Below, piece after piece: positions 1 through 11,675 of a stretch of DNA of 64,000 nucleotides. The notes beneath the pieces were generated by a model. That model was given only the letters and a program-made list of their open reading frames with translations, did no database searches and had not been told where the DNA came from. A program made the position numbers and the translations under genes. Source of the stretch: Aurelia coerulea (Eukaryota; Cnidaria; Scyphozoa; Semaeostomeae; Ulmaridae); assembly GCA_039566865.1 (NCBI GenBank), contig CM076958.1, positions 7,230,501 through 7,294,500 of the forward strand. The letters run 5' to 3'. Positions within the stretch are counted from its first letter, which is position 1. Each line of letters opens with the position of its first letter.

Positions 1-1210
1 GTTTACATTTGGCTCGTGTATTTCAATTTCAGGGCCTCCGATGACTTGGGGACCGGGGGGGCCGGGGGGCCACGCCCCCCACATGTTTGCAAATCATGCC
101 GTTTTGAAAGGCAGCTCATCATCATGTTATTGTGTTGTGATAATTTTTTGTATCAAGTTTGGCCTGCCCCCCCCCCCACTTTTCTGATCTCGTCGGGGGC
201 CTTGAAATTCTAATATTATCTAACTGCAAGCATGTTACTTGGCAATGTTGGGCTGTTGTACTTTATCACCTTAACAGTTGTTTTGGTTTGAATGCATTTG
301 ATCTGCCAAATAAAACAATCTTTAGATATTTTAGAAGTTTAGAATCTTTATAAGTTCCATATGTGATCCAACCCCCCCCCCCCCCCCACCCCGTGTTTGG
401 ATCACATACGAAAAGGAAAGGGTGATATAATTTTTTGCTTGTGATTTAACAAGTACTTGTTACTTTATCACATTGATGTTGATGTTCTTAATTCATAGGG
501 GTTTGTTTAAAGCAAGATATCTGCTTCATTATTATCAGACCTCGCATCAGTATGCATTTAGGTGGCACTTTTCTTGGAGAGAGTTTGTCTATCTGATGTA
601 GCAAATAACTTGGAGCAAATATAAAGAACAGTTCCCTTGAAAATTCCTTGTACTTCAGTCCTTCAGATACCACTTAACTGATTGCTAATGATAATGTATA
701 ATGATGATGAAATGTCTAATCTTGTCACGTCTTTGGTTCCTTCCTTTATCTTTGGTCACTCTGAACTTTGGTCACTTTATCTTTGGTCACTTTGATAGGG
801 GGGGCTCTCTCCTCGATTAGTTTACCTATTGAGAGAGCTCCTCCTTTAAATAATTCTCTCCGTGGTGAATTTAAATATATATGAAACTGAAACTCCTCTG
901 AAATTTCAAATTTATGTTCACTGTCCATGCTCAATTTTGTCAGAGTCATAAACTGTCTAAAATTCTTTCAAATTAAAATGAATGAAACTTGGTATCAATG
1001 TGTTGTTTTCTTGAGTCATATTTTGATGATTACTGATCACAGCAGCAACAACAACCAAAATACTAATTCCGTGGTCCGCGTTTTACGCATGTAGTGCTTA
1101 TGAAAACGAGGCTATCAAGTTATTCCGATTTCAGACACTGTTTGGCAACAAGTCTCTGTATTAGCGACAAATCAGTTCTAAGGAGCATACAGAGATTGTG
1201 TAGCCAGTCT
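1..1210. other. intron-type DNA, no gene seen
   Basis: No coding region is recognisable; the open frames are short and unconserved. It holds homopolymer G and C runs near 54-82 and 167-178. A poly-C-cored inverted repeat lies at 361-407. A stretch at about 795-850 (GAGAGAGCTCCTCC) recurs in inverted form near 13970-14010. By position it should lie in a downstream intron of the minus-strand ABCA gene, but this is inferred. Confidence 0.5.
361..407. repeat. hairpin with poly-C core
   Basis: The perfect 11-bp arms ATGTGATCCAA (361-371) and TTGGATCACAT (397-407) flank a core that is almost pure C. It could be a tiny palindromic repeat or a decayed MITE. No function is known. Confidence 0.5.
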
Positions 1211-4018
1211 ACGATTTTACCACCCTTCACAAAAATATAAATTGCCAGAAGGAGCATGAAGATTTTCAAAAAATTTCTTCACAGACCTGTTCCCAATACT
1301 CTAATACACAGTTAATCATCGTCGCTACAAATTATTTTAAAATTTGGAGAAATGCCAACGTTTTGAATTTGACCTCATTGACCTCACTGTGGCTTGCCAT
1401 AGTAAAGATCTCAGCAATGGCTGAAACGTATGCACATGAAGAATAGATACTTTGCTTCGAAGGCCTTATTCTGTGTTTTTAAGTATCTCCAAAACTCTTC
1501 AAAAGATGTCACATTTAGAGCAGTATCTGGAGTTTTTTTCAGTTTTGAATTAACATAGATACATCAAAGAATTAATGCTGAGGGGTAGGATGAACAACAG
1601 GAAAAGTGAACTTTACGGGCCTTACAAAACACCGCACCGTCGTTATAAATCAGAGACGAATTTAACAGGTACTTACTTTTCTATCTCGCAAGAAGAGGAC
1701 CACAAGCTGAAAATGTGATCATAAAATTCCAATGAACATTGAATCAATAACAAATAACGACTTTGCTCAAGAGTGGCAAGAGCTGTAACATCTAACGTGG
1801 CCAGAACAAACGATTTCGTGATGTCCTCTTCGAAAACCAAACCCTTGCTCCCAATACTTTATCCATCTCTGCTCTCACCGTTACGAGATTGTAAGAATGG
1901 GAATCGGCAATTACATTAGCCAAAACCTCTTATAAATTCATCAATCGTGTGCCTTGCTTTGGTGCAAGAAATGGCTTTCGTTTCGTCCTCAGTGTAGCAG
2001 GTACATGAAATAGATTTGAATTGTTGGATTCAATGTACGTAAGAATAAAATAACAAACGGAAGAAATGTACATCTTGTTTTAAACATGAAAAATATATTG
2101 GCCACCTTGGCATAATAACATTTGAAATACTATTTTTAAAGCTCCTTAATATCGATTTCACGTTTTGTGCGGATATCCATAGAAAGATATCTATCTTTCG
2201 ACTACTTGCATTTGAGATAATCCATTAGAAACTCCCCCTTTACGGTCAAACAACACAGCAGCATCGAGTAAAGCAGGACATTTCTATGGCACTTTGTAGA
2301 CTCATGGAAGCATGCATATATTTTCTGTAAGATAATAAAACTTTTAGACAATATCGAAAGTTTCTTAAAAATTCTTATTATCTGAGTACACACCGAGTGC
2401 AAACAAGTTCCATAAGAGTTTCTACAAGAGGCAACATTCCATCGGCAGGAGATCTCCAATTTTATGAAGTCATGCCATGCCAAGATCTTAGTTTTTAGCA
2501 AAAGAAGCCCAACTGAAAAAAGAGACAAACAGAAACTGTACTCTCCAATATTCTTAATTTTAATTATTCTGGGCTATTTGCATGGCAGGAAACTCAAGAA
2601 GTTTCAAGAAGTTTCAAGAAGTTGAGCTCTCAGGGGCTCTCAGATCAACAAAATATTAAAATCTTGAATGCTGGAGTGAGTCAAAGTGTTACCATCTTCC
2701 AGAAAATATAGTATGTATGCTTCCACGAGTCTACAGAGACGTATGAACCAGGAGGCACTGGGAGCATGTGCCCCCGCAAGATTTTTCAATAAACAAAGAA
2801 GCACCCTTCTTATTTTCAGGAAGTGCCCCTTTAGCTTGATGAAAAATGTGCCCTTGAAGTGCCATGCTCCCCCCCCCCAAGTCTAAGATGCTTCCTGCGT
2901 CCCTGCGAGTCTATAAAGTGCCATACAAATGTTCAGCTTTGCTCAGTGTTGCTGTGCTGTTTGGCCATAAAAAAGGGGAGAGTTTCTAATGGATGACCTC
3001 AAATCCCCTTCAAATGCAAATAGTCCAAAGTTATATATATTTCTTTTGATATCCGCTCAAAAAATGAAATTGATATGAAGGAGCTTTAAAAATAGTATTT
3101 CAAATGTTATTTTGACGAAGTGGCCAACTTTTCATATTAAAAACAAGATGTACATTTCTTCCGTTTGTTATTTTATTCTAACGTACATTGAACTCAGCAA
3201 CAGCATTTCATATCTATTTCATGTACCTGCTACACTGAGGACGAAACGAAAGCCATTTCTTGCACCAAAAGCAAGGCACACGATTGATGAATTATAAGAG
3301 GTTTTGGCATAATGTAATTGCCGATTCCCATTCTTACGATCTCATAACGATGAGAGCAGAGTTGGATAAAGTATTGGGAGCAAGGGTTTGGTTATCGAAG
3401 AGGACATCACGAAATCGTTTGTTCTGGCCACGTTGGATGTTACAGCTCTTGCCACTCTTGAGCAAAGTCGTTATTTGTTATTGATTCAAAGTTCATTGGA
3501 ATTTTATGATCACATTTTCAGTTTGTGGTCCTCTTCTTGCGAGATAAAAAAGTAAGTACCTGTTAAATTCGTCTCTAATTTATAATGAGGGTGCGGTGTT
3601 TTGTTAGGCCCGTAAAGTTCACTTTTCCTGTTGTTCATCCTACCCCTCAGCATTAATTATTTGATGTATCTATGTTAATTCAAAACTGAAAAAAAATTCC
3701 AGATACTGCTCTAAATGTGACATCTTTTGAAGAGTTTTGGAGATACTTAAACACACAGAATAAGACCTTCGAAGCAAAGTATCTATTCTTCATGTGCATA
3801 CGTTTCAGCCATTGCTGAGATCTTTACTATGGCAAGCCACAGTGAGGTCAATGAGGTCAAATTCAAAACGTTGGCATTTCTCCAAATTTTAAAATAATTT
3901 GTAGCGACGATGATTAACTGTGTATTAGAGTATTGGGAACAGGTCTGTGAAGAAATCTTTTGAAAATCTTCATGCTCCTTCTGGCAATTTATATTTTTGT
4001 GAAGGGTGGTAAAATCGT
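1211..4018. mobile_element. 2.8-kb element with about 1.1-kb inverted arms
   Basis: The left arm (1211 to about 2330) is repeated in inverted orientation in the right arm (about 2905 to 4018). Both ends share ACGATTTTACCACC. The arms are diverged by many substitutions and small indels, so the insertion is old. The middle (about 2330-2905) also has short inverted pieces and a GAAGTTTCAA tandem near 2595-2624. No transposase frame is present, so it is non-autonomous or fold-back-like. No target-site duplication is obvious at the ends, and the superfamily is unknown. Confidence 0.7.
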
Positions 4019-4189
4019 CCAAAAGCGGCCTAAAATCCAAAAAAGTGGCCTAAAATGTGACATTTCAAATTTCCCGGTTGGTTGTCGGTTCCATTTGATT
4101 GGTTTAGGGCGTGTCACGTGTCAATTTTGTCAGCCAGTAAGGATTTAGTGCCTATCTTATACTTATGGGAATTTCATTCCAGACCTTAA
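4019..4189. other. spacer, no feature
   Basis: Short non-coding spacer. GCCTAAAATGTGA near 4050 also occurs near 14290, suggesting a small dispersed repeat. Confidence 0.4.
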
Positions 4190-4675
4190 AGCCTGGTTCT
4201 CATATAATCTCAACCCGACGGCGACCCATCGGCGTCACTACTGCGTAGCAAAAGTTGAACTGCCGGCGATTCGTCGGCGACCCATCGGCGACCCATCGGC
4301 GACCTATCGGCGACTTGTTGCCGGCAGGACGCCGTCAACCATCTCTCAGTGTGCATTCCCCGCTGATCCTCGTATTTGATTGGCTTGCTATGGTCACCTG
4401 ATCACAGGGCATGCAAATGATTCGCTGACGCATCGCCGGCAGTGCGCCGCCTCATGTTCTCATATAATTTTCATTGGCGCCGGTGCCGCAGCAGAGTGAA
4501 AAAGTTGAACTCAGCTCAACTTTTTCGAATGACTGCGGCAGGACGCCGGCAGTCGGCGCCCCATCGGCGCTGACTGTTCTCATTAAAATTAGACTACCGG
4601 AGCAAGGTCGCCGGTGGGTCGCCGATGGGTCGCCGGCAGGTCGCCGATGGTTTGAAGCTATATGAGAACCAGGCT
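4190..4675. mobile_element. PIF/Harbinger-type MITE
   Basis: The inverted ends are AGCCTGGTTCTCATAT at 4190 and its complement ending at 4675. Both are flanked by the 3-bp duplication TAA (4187-4189 and 4676-4678). A TWA target is characteristic of PIF/Harbinger. Internally it carries repeated CGGCGACCCATCGG-type motifs in both orientations, which makes it GC-rich against its surroundings. There is no coding capacity, and length (486 bp) fits a MITE. Confidence 0.8.
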
Positions 4676-4678
4676 TAA

Positions 4679-5560
4679 GAGCTGAATAGGAAAATCCTTT
4701 TTTGGCATAGGCTACTCCAGATTGTACATCGGAATCTGAAGATCTCTACAGAATCGCGTATTATAGCTTGCGTATTGGGATCTTCGTTGGAATTTGTTCC
4801 AGAGATTTTCCGGGCAGAATCTGTTCATGATCTTTTAGGCCATAACGGCACGATCAAACATGACAAGTTGCTCAGCATGAAGGAAATTATTTGACCATTC
4901 GTCTTTAATCCTGGACGATTCGATCATGGAGACAGCTCTGTCTTGAAGACGTTGAAGGGATTCCTTTTTTGAATTTGAGAGGATTCACCAAATAACATCG
5001 TCGCGGTGGAGGGGGAATCTCCGGATGAGCAACACAAAAACTGCGTTGATACTTTGTTTCATTGCCTTGACGACGTGCAGTAGTTCCGCTCATTGAGCAT
5101 ATTTGAAGCAAAGGTCTGAAAATCGAATCTAATAGGTCTCGGGGGAAAATTCTAAGCTCATACTTTGCCACTCAATTCAGACTGGACGAACACAGAACAA
5201 TGAATTATTGCATAATATGGCAGGTCGAAAAAGCAATTGAAACTATTCTTTAATTAAGAAAAGACAGTTTATTCTACTCCGTGCCGTGAAACCGTGAAAC
5301 AGTAAAAATTCCCATATGAAATTCCCAGTTGGACAAAGGCAACAATAACAGCAGCAAACAGTTTTCCCCAGACATTGATTTCAGTTTTTATCATGTTCAA
5401 TTTAGATTCTTTAAAAAGGGTTAAATACACAGTTAAATACTGATTTCCAAATTGCCCTGTAACATAACAACAAACTAAATATCTCTAATCATAAAATTTA
5501 CTTATAAGGATAAAGATAACAATAAAACTGGTATGTAAATATGGAGTTTAACCGAAAAGA
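4679..5560. other. non-coding, nothing recognised
   Basis: About 0.9 kb with no convincing coding frame, repeat or RNA gene. It ends where 3' non-coding sequence of the next minus-strand retrotransposon fragment probably begins. Confidence 0.4.
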
Positions 5561-5574
5561 TTACTTGCTGGTTC

Positions 5575-7205
5575 TTTTGCATTTTTGAATCGGTTTATGG
5601 AGGACGCTGTCTTGACATCAGCGCTAAGGCTATTCCATAATCGTGCTCCCCTATAAGCAAAGCACCGTTTACCATTTGACGTTTTTAGGTAAGGCAGCTT
5701 CAAGTCTGTATTAGCATTACGAAGCTCTCAAACACTATTTTTCGACAACCTGTCGAACAGATTTTCAAGGTAATTGGGAGCTTCCTCATTAATTGACCTG
5801 AACACCATCCTGGCGGCTTCCATGTCAATAAGCTCTCTGATCGTTTGCCACCCTAGTTCCTTCAGAAGTGGATGTGAGGACGCATCGTAAGGGCTGTTGG
5901 TAGCTATCCTCACGGCACGGTTTTGTTGTTTCTGTCGTTTATCTAAAGCAGTGGCACTACGGACTCCCCACACGGAACAACAGGATCGGAAATATGGCTC
6001 AATAAGACTTCTGTACATTGACTGAATCGTAGTTACAGGGAGATATCTTTTCCCATAACGTAACATTCCGATTCCTTTTGATATCTTTTTAGTCATAGCG
6101 GTAATATGATCGTCCCAATTTAGAAATTGGTCAACTTCGATCCCCAGGTATTTTGTGTGCTTAATCGCCGAAACTGGGTCTTCACCAATAACAATTTGCA
6201 CTTTTTGTGTTTCGGAGTTTTCAATGTCTTTCAACTTTCTTCTACCTCCTATGAGGAGATTTTGTGTTTTGGCGACATCGAGAGACAAATTTTTTGATTC
6301 CAATCAGGTTTTCAAGCAAAGACGGTCAGAATTAACACTTTCGCGCATGGTGAGGATAGAATCCGATGAAAACGAGACACTAAAGTCATCTGCAGATATA
6401 TTCACCTCAGAGTAATTTAGTGATAGGTGTAGGTCGTTGATGGAGGGTAAAAAGAGGGAGAGGCCCGAAGCATGAACCTTGTGGAATGCCACATGTCACG
6501 TTCTCCAGTTCAGATATCTGCCCATTTACCTTACAACATTGTTTTCTGTTCGAGAGGTATGAATGAAACCAGTGTAATTCCTTATCTTTTATCCCATACA
6601 GATAAAGCTTCTTGAGAAGAATCTCATGATTAAAGGGCCCTGGTCAACATCGATGCTTTGCGCGCATAATTCGCCCTCGATACCCTGTGTTCTTGAGTTT
6701 CTGATGTTCAGAAACTAATATGGCTGCTCGCAGTAAAAGGGATGGGGAAGGGTTACAGTAATTCAGGGCATAGAGTAAGAATTTTTAATGGAATGGAGAA
6801 TCAAACGAACAAATTGCAACGGTTTATGAACTCTGAAACCACCAGGGTATCGTATTATTCGTAGTTTTTTATTTTTTCAATTAACCTGTTGGGTTTCTTT
6901 CAAACAGGATAGCAACGGTTTCCATTCCTCCGAATATGATGTTGATACTAGATTGCACTAGCAGAACCAGCAGGGACTTGAAGAAAACAAATAATAAAAA
7001 GGAACTGTCCAGGTTTCGAACTCGGATCGCGTGCGTAAAAGGAGCACAAGACGACCGCGTCGCCAACCAACCGTTAGCTGGCCTGAACGCTGGAATCGTA
7101 CATTATCTTGATAATAGCCGAGGGCCGCAAAGCATCGATGTTGACCAGGGCCCTTTAACTGTGTCAAAGGCCTTCTTTAGATCTATGAATGTCGCTGACC
7201 ATTTG
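5575..7205 (-). pseudogene. non-LTR retrotransposon RT fragment (jockey/CR1/L2 type)
   Basis: Reading on the minus strand, the sequence gives a reverse transcriptase from the palm (IDLKKAFDTVNH, about 7200-7150), through HWFHSYLSNRKQ and CGIPQGSC, to the C-terminal thumb region (KYLGIEV, YRSLIEPYF, CCSVWG, PYDASSHPLLKELGW). The tail ELRNAN to LWNSL lies at 5728-5590, beyond an in-frame TGA at 5728. The catalytic box survives as SADD. A frame change separates the piece at 6304-6492 from the one at 5728-6303. It is 5'-truncated near 7205. A TTAA MITE sits inside the palm and, when removed, the AFDTVNHEIL frame is restored. It is a dead copy. Confidence 0.85.
6634..7154. mobile_element. TTAA-flanked MITE (piggyBac/Kolobok-like)
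   Basis: The inverted ends AGGGCCCTGGTCAACATCGA start at 6634 and end at 7154, flanked by TTAA on both sides (6630-6633 and 7155-7158). Deleting the element plus one TTAA restores a continuous RT reading frame in the host retrotransposon, so the boundaries are firm. TTAA targets are used by piggyBac and Kolobok elements, and the ends alone do not decide between them. There is no transposase frame. Confidence 0.85.
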
Positions 7206-7735
7206 TTTCAATTCTTCACACCTTAGGATAATTCACACAATCAAAAGTGATTTAAATCTAATTCTATTCAATTACAAAGCAACGTTTTCTCTTGTGAGTA
7301 AAATTTCTGCCCGCTTGGGACGTCAAGGTAATGAACGAATTGTCAACTCAATTTTTGTGCTGCTCATCGAGGGAGTCCTCACCATCACGAAGCAGAAAGG
7401 CATAATAAGCTCTCTGGTTTTGCCTTGAACATGAAAGTGAAATGTTAGAGCTCATAACTCCATTGTCAGATTACTAATTTCTTTCTACGATATGCCAAAC
7501 TGTAAGTTGAAATATCTAGCACGAAACTAGAACGAATAGAGATTGCCAGATTGAGGATTTTTTTCTTTGTCCTCAATCAAACGTCTGAATTCTTTTTGGG
7601 ACACCGGTACATATATTCTAAAGCGCTGAAAATAAGCATAATACCCCACACATTAAACATAATCTGGCTGTTGTTGTTGATTGGAGGCGGACATCTTTTT
7701 CGTGCTCCTGATTTCTCACGCTTAGATTCGGCACT
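7206..7735. other. non-coding, nothing recognised
   Basis: Between the truncated RT fragment and the next ORF1. It contains an unrelated open frame with no recognisable motif. It may include 5' non-coding sequence of the ORF1 element that follows. Confidence 0.35.
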
Positions 7736-8860
7736 ATGAATACCAGAAGAGTCTTAGAAGCAATAGATATACTTAAAAAGAAAAGGAAAAAATGTAGCAC
7801 GATGGAAGTGCTTAAAAAGTTAAAATCTGTCCGCAGGAGTATGGTACAGCCGAGGAGGAACTTACTGATGCTATTGACAGCATGATAAAAATTGGCCTAA
7901 TCGAGCGTAAAAGTGTTGCTCTTGTTGACGATTCAATTTCTGTCACTTTTCCCATTCATCCCGTCAGTATCTTGGATTTTGTCGAGTCAAAATTTTCTAC
8001 AGTGAAAGACGAATTGCTCACCTCATTTACAAGACTGGTTGCAGACAACCACAGTGGTCAAGACACAAAACTGGCTGACTATGTCGAATTCAAGAAATTC
8101 ATCCACGCGGAGGTTCTTGACCTCAAGTCAAAGTTAGCAGTCGGACTGCAAATTCATCCCCCCAAAAAGTCAGTCACTCGACTACGAGAAAGCCTTCATT
8201 AAAAGCCTTGAGCAAAGAAGCTTTTCACTGGAGAAACAACTCGATGAAAAAAACAAATGATCATCAACAAATTATTGATGAAAAAGCCGAAGTGGGGAAG
8301 TTTGGGAGCATAGCGATGGAGCGGCAGAATCACTCAACCATACAAGAAAACAAAAGACCCCTTTCAAATCCAAACAATGCGAGAAAATCAAACACAAATG
8401 GTAAACAAGCAAATCAGCCACCTAAGACCAAAGGGATTACGACTCAACCGAGAGAGTCTTCGTCGAAAGCAAGTGCAGTCCTTATCGACGATTGTGTCGA
8501 TGTCGAGAATCTTGTTTCCGAAGATACTGAGGATAACTCCATTGCTGGGAGAGGGGAACGCAGCAACGACAGGAAAAAGATCTTTATTGTGGGAGACTCG
8601 TTTGTTAACTGTATCCAAGAAAATGGCCTAAACAAACAGCATGACGTGCAAATAAAGCAGCACGGTGGAGCTTCAACTGAGGATATCAAAGATCATATCA
8701 AACCTGTCTTGCGAAAGAAGCCAAACCTCATCATTGGCAGCCAACCAAGTGTTACCATGTCTTTCTCTTTGGCGTAGCGGCATTATACAAAACTTGCAGC
8801 AGCATTTGGAACCTTTTGCAATCGTTTTAGGAATCGCAACGGAAGAGGTCGAAAAATAGT
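7736..8860 (+). pseudogene. CR1-type ORF1 with esterase domain, truncated
   Basis: The first ATG at 7736 starts MNTRRVLEAIDILKKK. A frame change near 7845 leads into EYGTAEEELTDAID, a helical region that may be a small winged-helix domain (weak inference). A hydrophilic linker follows, then KKIFIVGDSFV at about 8574, which matches block I (GDS) of the SGNH-type esterase known in CR1-like ORF1 proteins. The frame continues GGASTEDIKDHIKPVLRKKP and breaks before the usual HxGTND block. Breaks at about 7845, 8203 and 8700-8780 show it is dead. It stops at 8860 against an oppositely oriented RT fragment. Confidence 0.7.
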
Positions 8861-8861
8861 G

Positions 8862-9752
8862 TCTGCATAGTTCATCTTTGATAAAACGAGGAGCTCAGCA
8901 ACTTGTCTCCTTAATTTGAATGGCATAAGATTTTTGAATTTTCGTAGTATGGACATGGTCTAGAAGCATGAAGATGTTACTTTGGCTATGTGGTCGTCCC
9001 ATTACAGATGGTGAAGGTGAAGGTGAAGTTGCGGTTTTAGCGCCAAGTGCTGGGATCGCAGAAGTAGAATAGGCCTAATCGAGTCCGCGACCCCTTGTCA
9101 TGACGCTGAAGTGATGGGGCTCTACCTGGGATCGAACCCGGTCCACCTGACTGTTCTGGCTGCAACGTCAGAGGATCACACCACTGCGCCACAACACCTT
9201 CAGATGCTCGTTCAAGGTTACACCAAGCAATTTACTACAATGTTCTCGTTCAAGACTTTTTTCCCCAATCTTTAGAACTGGATTGTAATCTTGAAGACTG
9301 TGATGCTTTGAAAGTTGCTTCGTACTCTTAACCATAACCTTTGTCTTCTTTGGGTTTAGAGCAAGATTTGTGGATGAAGACCAAGAAATTAACTTTTCAA
9401 AGTCCTCATTCAAGTCAATTTCAAGAGACGATAGATCATTTGGCCTTCCATGCACAAGTATAGTTGTATCGCCAGCGTATTGAAAGCAGGGTAGTTGGAT
9501 TTTGTCTTGGAGGTCAGTAACATACAAGTTGAACAAGACAGGGCCTAGAATTGATCCTTGTGGCACTCCAAAACTCGTTAATTTCAGTTCTGATGCTCTA
9601 TCATCTACCTGAACAAACTGGTAACGATTGTCCAAGTAGCTTAGTAACCACTTTAGAAAACAGTTGGAGAATCGAAGTGCATGCATCTTGTGTATCAATG
9701 TCTTATAATCGATGGTATCGAATGCTTTTGAGAAGTCTGCAAGAACCATTAA
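8862..9752 (-). pseudogene. non-LTR RT fragment with mutated catalytic box
   Basis: On the minus strand: VLADFSKAFDTIDYKTL, FLKWLLSYLDNRYQ, FGVPQGSILGPVLFNLY, and QYAGDTTI where YADD is expected. It then runs through ALNPKKTKVM to LGVTLNEHLK, is interrupted by a SINE (9011-9199), and resumes WDDHIAKVTSSCFQ to MNYADT at 9010-8862. The Asp-to-Gly change in the catalytic box would abolish polymerase activity. Both ends are cut. The frame across the SINE is otherwise well preserved, so the SINE entered a fairly young copy. Confidence 0.85.
9011..9199 (-). mobile_element. tRNA-derived SINE with TTCACC tail
   Basis: On the minus strand it begins with a tRNA-like head holding an A-box-like TGGCGCAGTGG and a B-box GGTTCGATCCC. 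The body includes GGGGTCGCGGACTCGATTAGG, and the end is a short TTCACC tail at 9011. The same body and tail occur at 59638-59876. It splits the RT fragment between HLK and WDDH. The flanking CATCTG on both sides looks like the start of an imperfect target duplication. Pol III transcription with RT borrowed from a partner LINE is the family's usual mode. Confidence 0.8.
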
Positions 9753-9774
9753 GGAAACTTCTCTTCCTCATCTA

Positions 9775-10377
9775 CAGGGTGTCCCAAAAATTTGTGCCCC
9801 ATTTGCCTAAAGGTTGCAACAAATGGGCAAAAGATTCTCGCCAAACTTTTATATGATGTTGCTCTTCAGATGTTTAAATAAAGTTTGCTGCCATCCCCGT
9901 AAAAATTCGTTGAAAAATGATGGAGCTATGGCCTTGAGAAGACCAGATTTTCCTGATGACTGAAACCAGCGGTCGGTCATTTTGTCTTACTATTTTGCAG
10001 TGATAAGTGAGCAGTGATATGTAAGAAATAATTTCTGTGACGTCAGAAATAGTGGAACTCTCTGAGGATTATCGGAACGTTCACGAGAGCTATGACATTG
10101 TAGGCTCCTGTTTCATTTTCAATCCATGAACCTATCTATCGTTGCAAAAAATAGTAAGACAAAATGGCTAACCGCTGGCTTCAGTCATCGGTAAAATTTC
10201 GCAGATTTGGTCTCCTGAAGGTCATAGCTCAGTCACTTTCAACAAATTTTTATGAGGATGGCAGCAAACTTTATTTAAATATCTGAAGAGCAACATTATA
10301 TAAAATTTTGGGGAGAATCTTTTGTCCTTTGTTGCAATCTTAAGGCAAATGAGGCACAATTTTTTTGGAAAACCCTG
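9775..10377. mobile_element. mariner-type MITE
   Basis: The ends CAGGGTGTCCCAAAAATTTG (9775) and the inverted match ending CCCTG (10377) are flanked by TA on both sides (9773-9774, 10378-10379). This end sequence and the TA target are typical of Tc1/mariner. There is no transposase frame in its 603 bp. Removing it plus one TA restores [10 protein letters not shown] in the surrounding RT. Confidence 0.85.
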
Positions 10378-10811
10378 TATATCAATGATCATCCGCAAGC
10401 TGCCCAAGCTGCCACTGTGTCCATGTATGCTGATGATACTAGTCTGTGCCGCAAGTCCAGTGATATAACTCAGTTGAACGAGGCTATTAACAGTGATCTT
10501 AAGCGACTGATTACCTGGCTGCAAGGCAATAAACTTTCCTTGAATGTTGCAATAACTCATTCCATGCTCATTTATACCAAGCAGAAACATAACATTCATG
10601 AGGTCTTGCAATTGAACATTCGCAATAACGAGCTGTAATTAGTTCAAAAACAAAATACCTTGGTGCACACATTGATTCCTTGGACTGGAAAGAACCATTC
10701 AAGGCAGTTTCTACCAAGGTATCCAGAGCTGTTGGCTTTCTGAAACACGCCAAGACCTCCTTGCCAAAAGAAAGTGTGAACACTCTCTACACAGGCATTG
10801 CCGCCCCCCAC

Positions 10812-11057
10812 CTATTTTTTTTAAGTAATATATTTTGAGTGGACAGGAAGTATTTCTAGCTACTTAACGAGATAATTTAGCCCACCATGCATGCTGCATC
10901 CAGGCATGGAACCCTTAGTTTAACGTCCCTTCTGAAGAACGGCGAGGTGAGTTGTGAGGTCAAGCCTTTGAGGTTACCCATCCGGAGTTTGACCTCACTC
11001 GACCAAGCTTAACTTCAGTCACCTGACAAAAACTGTATAAGCCATTCGGCCATTCAC
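10812..11057 (-). mobile_element. 5S rRNA-derived SINE
   Basis: On the minus strand the head carries GAAGTTAAGC, then GGTCGAGTGAGGTCA, then GGATGGGTAACC, in the order and near the spacing of the internal promoter of metazoan 5S rRNA (box A, intermediate element, box C). The tail ends in an A-rich run read as TTTTTTTT at about 10815-10822 on the plus strand. It lies between AAPH and RYCC of the RT, and CCCCAC on both sides suggests a target duplication. This is the SINE3 type by structure; the family name is not known. Confidence 0.7.
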
Positions 11058-11675
11058 CCCACGTTCGATACTGCTGCTCTGTTTGGGGTTGTGCTGGTTC
11101 AACATAAATTAATCAGTTGCAAAAGCTTCAAAATCGTGCCGCTAGAATCATAACGAATAGCAGCTTTGATACCCCAAGCACACCTCTTATCTAAGGGCCG
11201 GGTTGGAAGACCATTGAAGAACTGATTAGTATTGAGCATACGATTATGGTCTTCAAATCTCTCAAGGAACTGGTTCCGCAAGACCGGTGTAATCATTTCA
11301 CCAAAAACTCAAAATTCTCCTCCTGTAACCTACGTGATACAGATACTGTCTTGAGGTTACCAAAGAATAAAGCAGCAAATGGGCAGAAATGTTTTTCTTT
11401 CCGGGGAGCTAAGCTTTTGAATAACATTCCAGCTGAGTCAGAGAAGGCATCCTCTCTTACCAGTTTGAAAAATCCTATCAAGGGTTGAACTTTCCTTTTA
11501 TTTCAAATATCGTACAGCTGTATGGTTTCTTTTATGTAGGTTTAATTTATCATATATTGCAATTAAAACTTTTTACTGGAGGGCCCCTTGAAAATTAACC
11601 TTTGATGAAGGGCAACCCTCCTTAAATGAATTAGAATAAATGAGTAGTAACGATTATCAATAATAGCTGACTTAC

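Larger units (their letters stand above)
9753..11487 (+). pseudogene. non-LTR RT 3' fragment, plus strand
   Basis: Plus-strand RT starting LLFLIY (about 9757-9772), split by a mariner MITE at TA, then INDHPQAAQ and the intact box YADDTSL (10424-10445). It continues LITWLQGNKLSLNV, a frame change near 10600, then KYLGAHID, RAVGFLKHAK and NTLYTGIAAPH. A 5S-derived SINE then interrupts it. It resumes RYCCSVWG near 11062 and runs through LQNRAARIITN, FRGAKLLNNIP to a stop at 11487. Several frameshifts and a stop near 11105 mark it as dead. It is the same broad clade as the other jockey/CR1/L2-type fragments here. Confidence 0.85.

Noticed and set aside
9105..9200. Possible functional tRNA gene on the minus strand
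   Set aside because: A- and B-box-like motifs are present, but the body and TTCACC tail continue as a repeat shared with 59638-59876, so it is a SINE head.
7736..9752. Twin-priming (5' inversion) explanation for ORF1 (+) next to RT (-)
   Set aside because: Twin priming inverts the 5' segment ahead of the 3' segment; the order here is the opposite, so two separate insertions are more likely.
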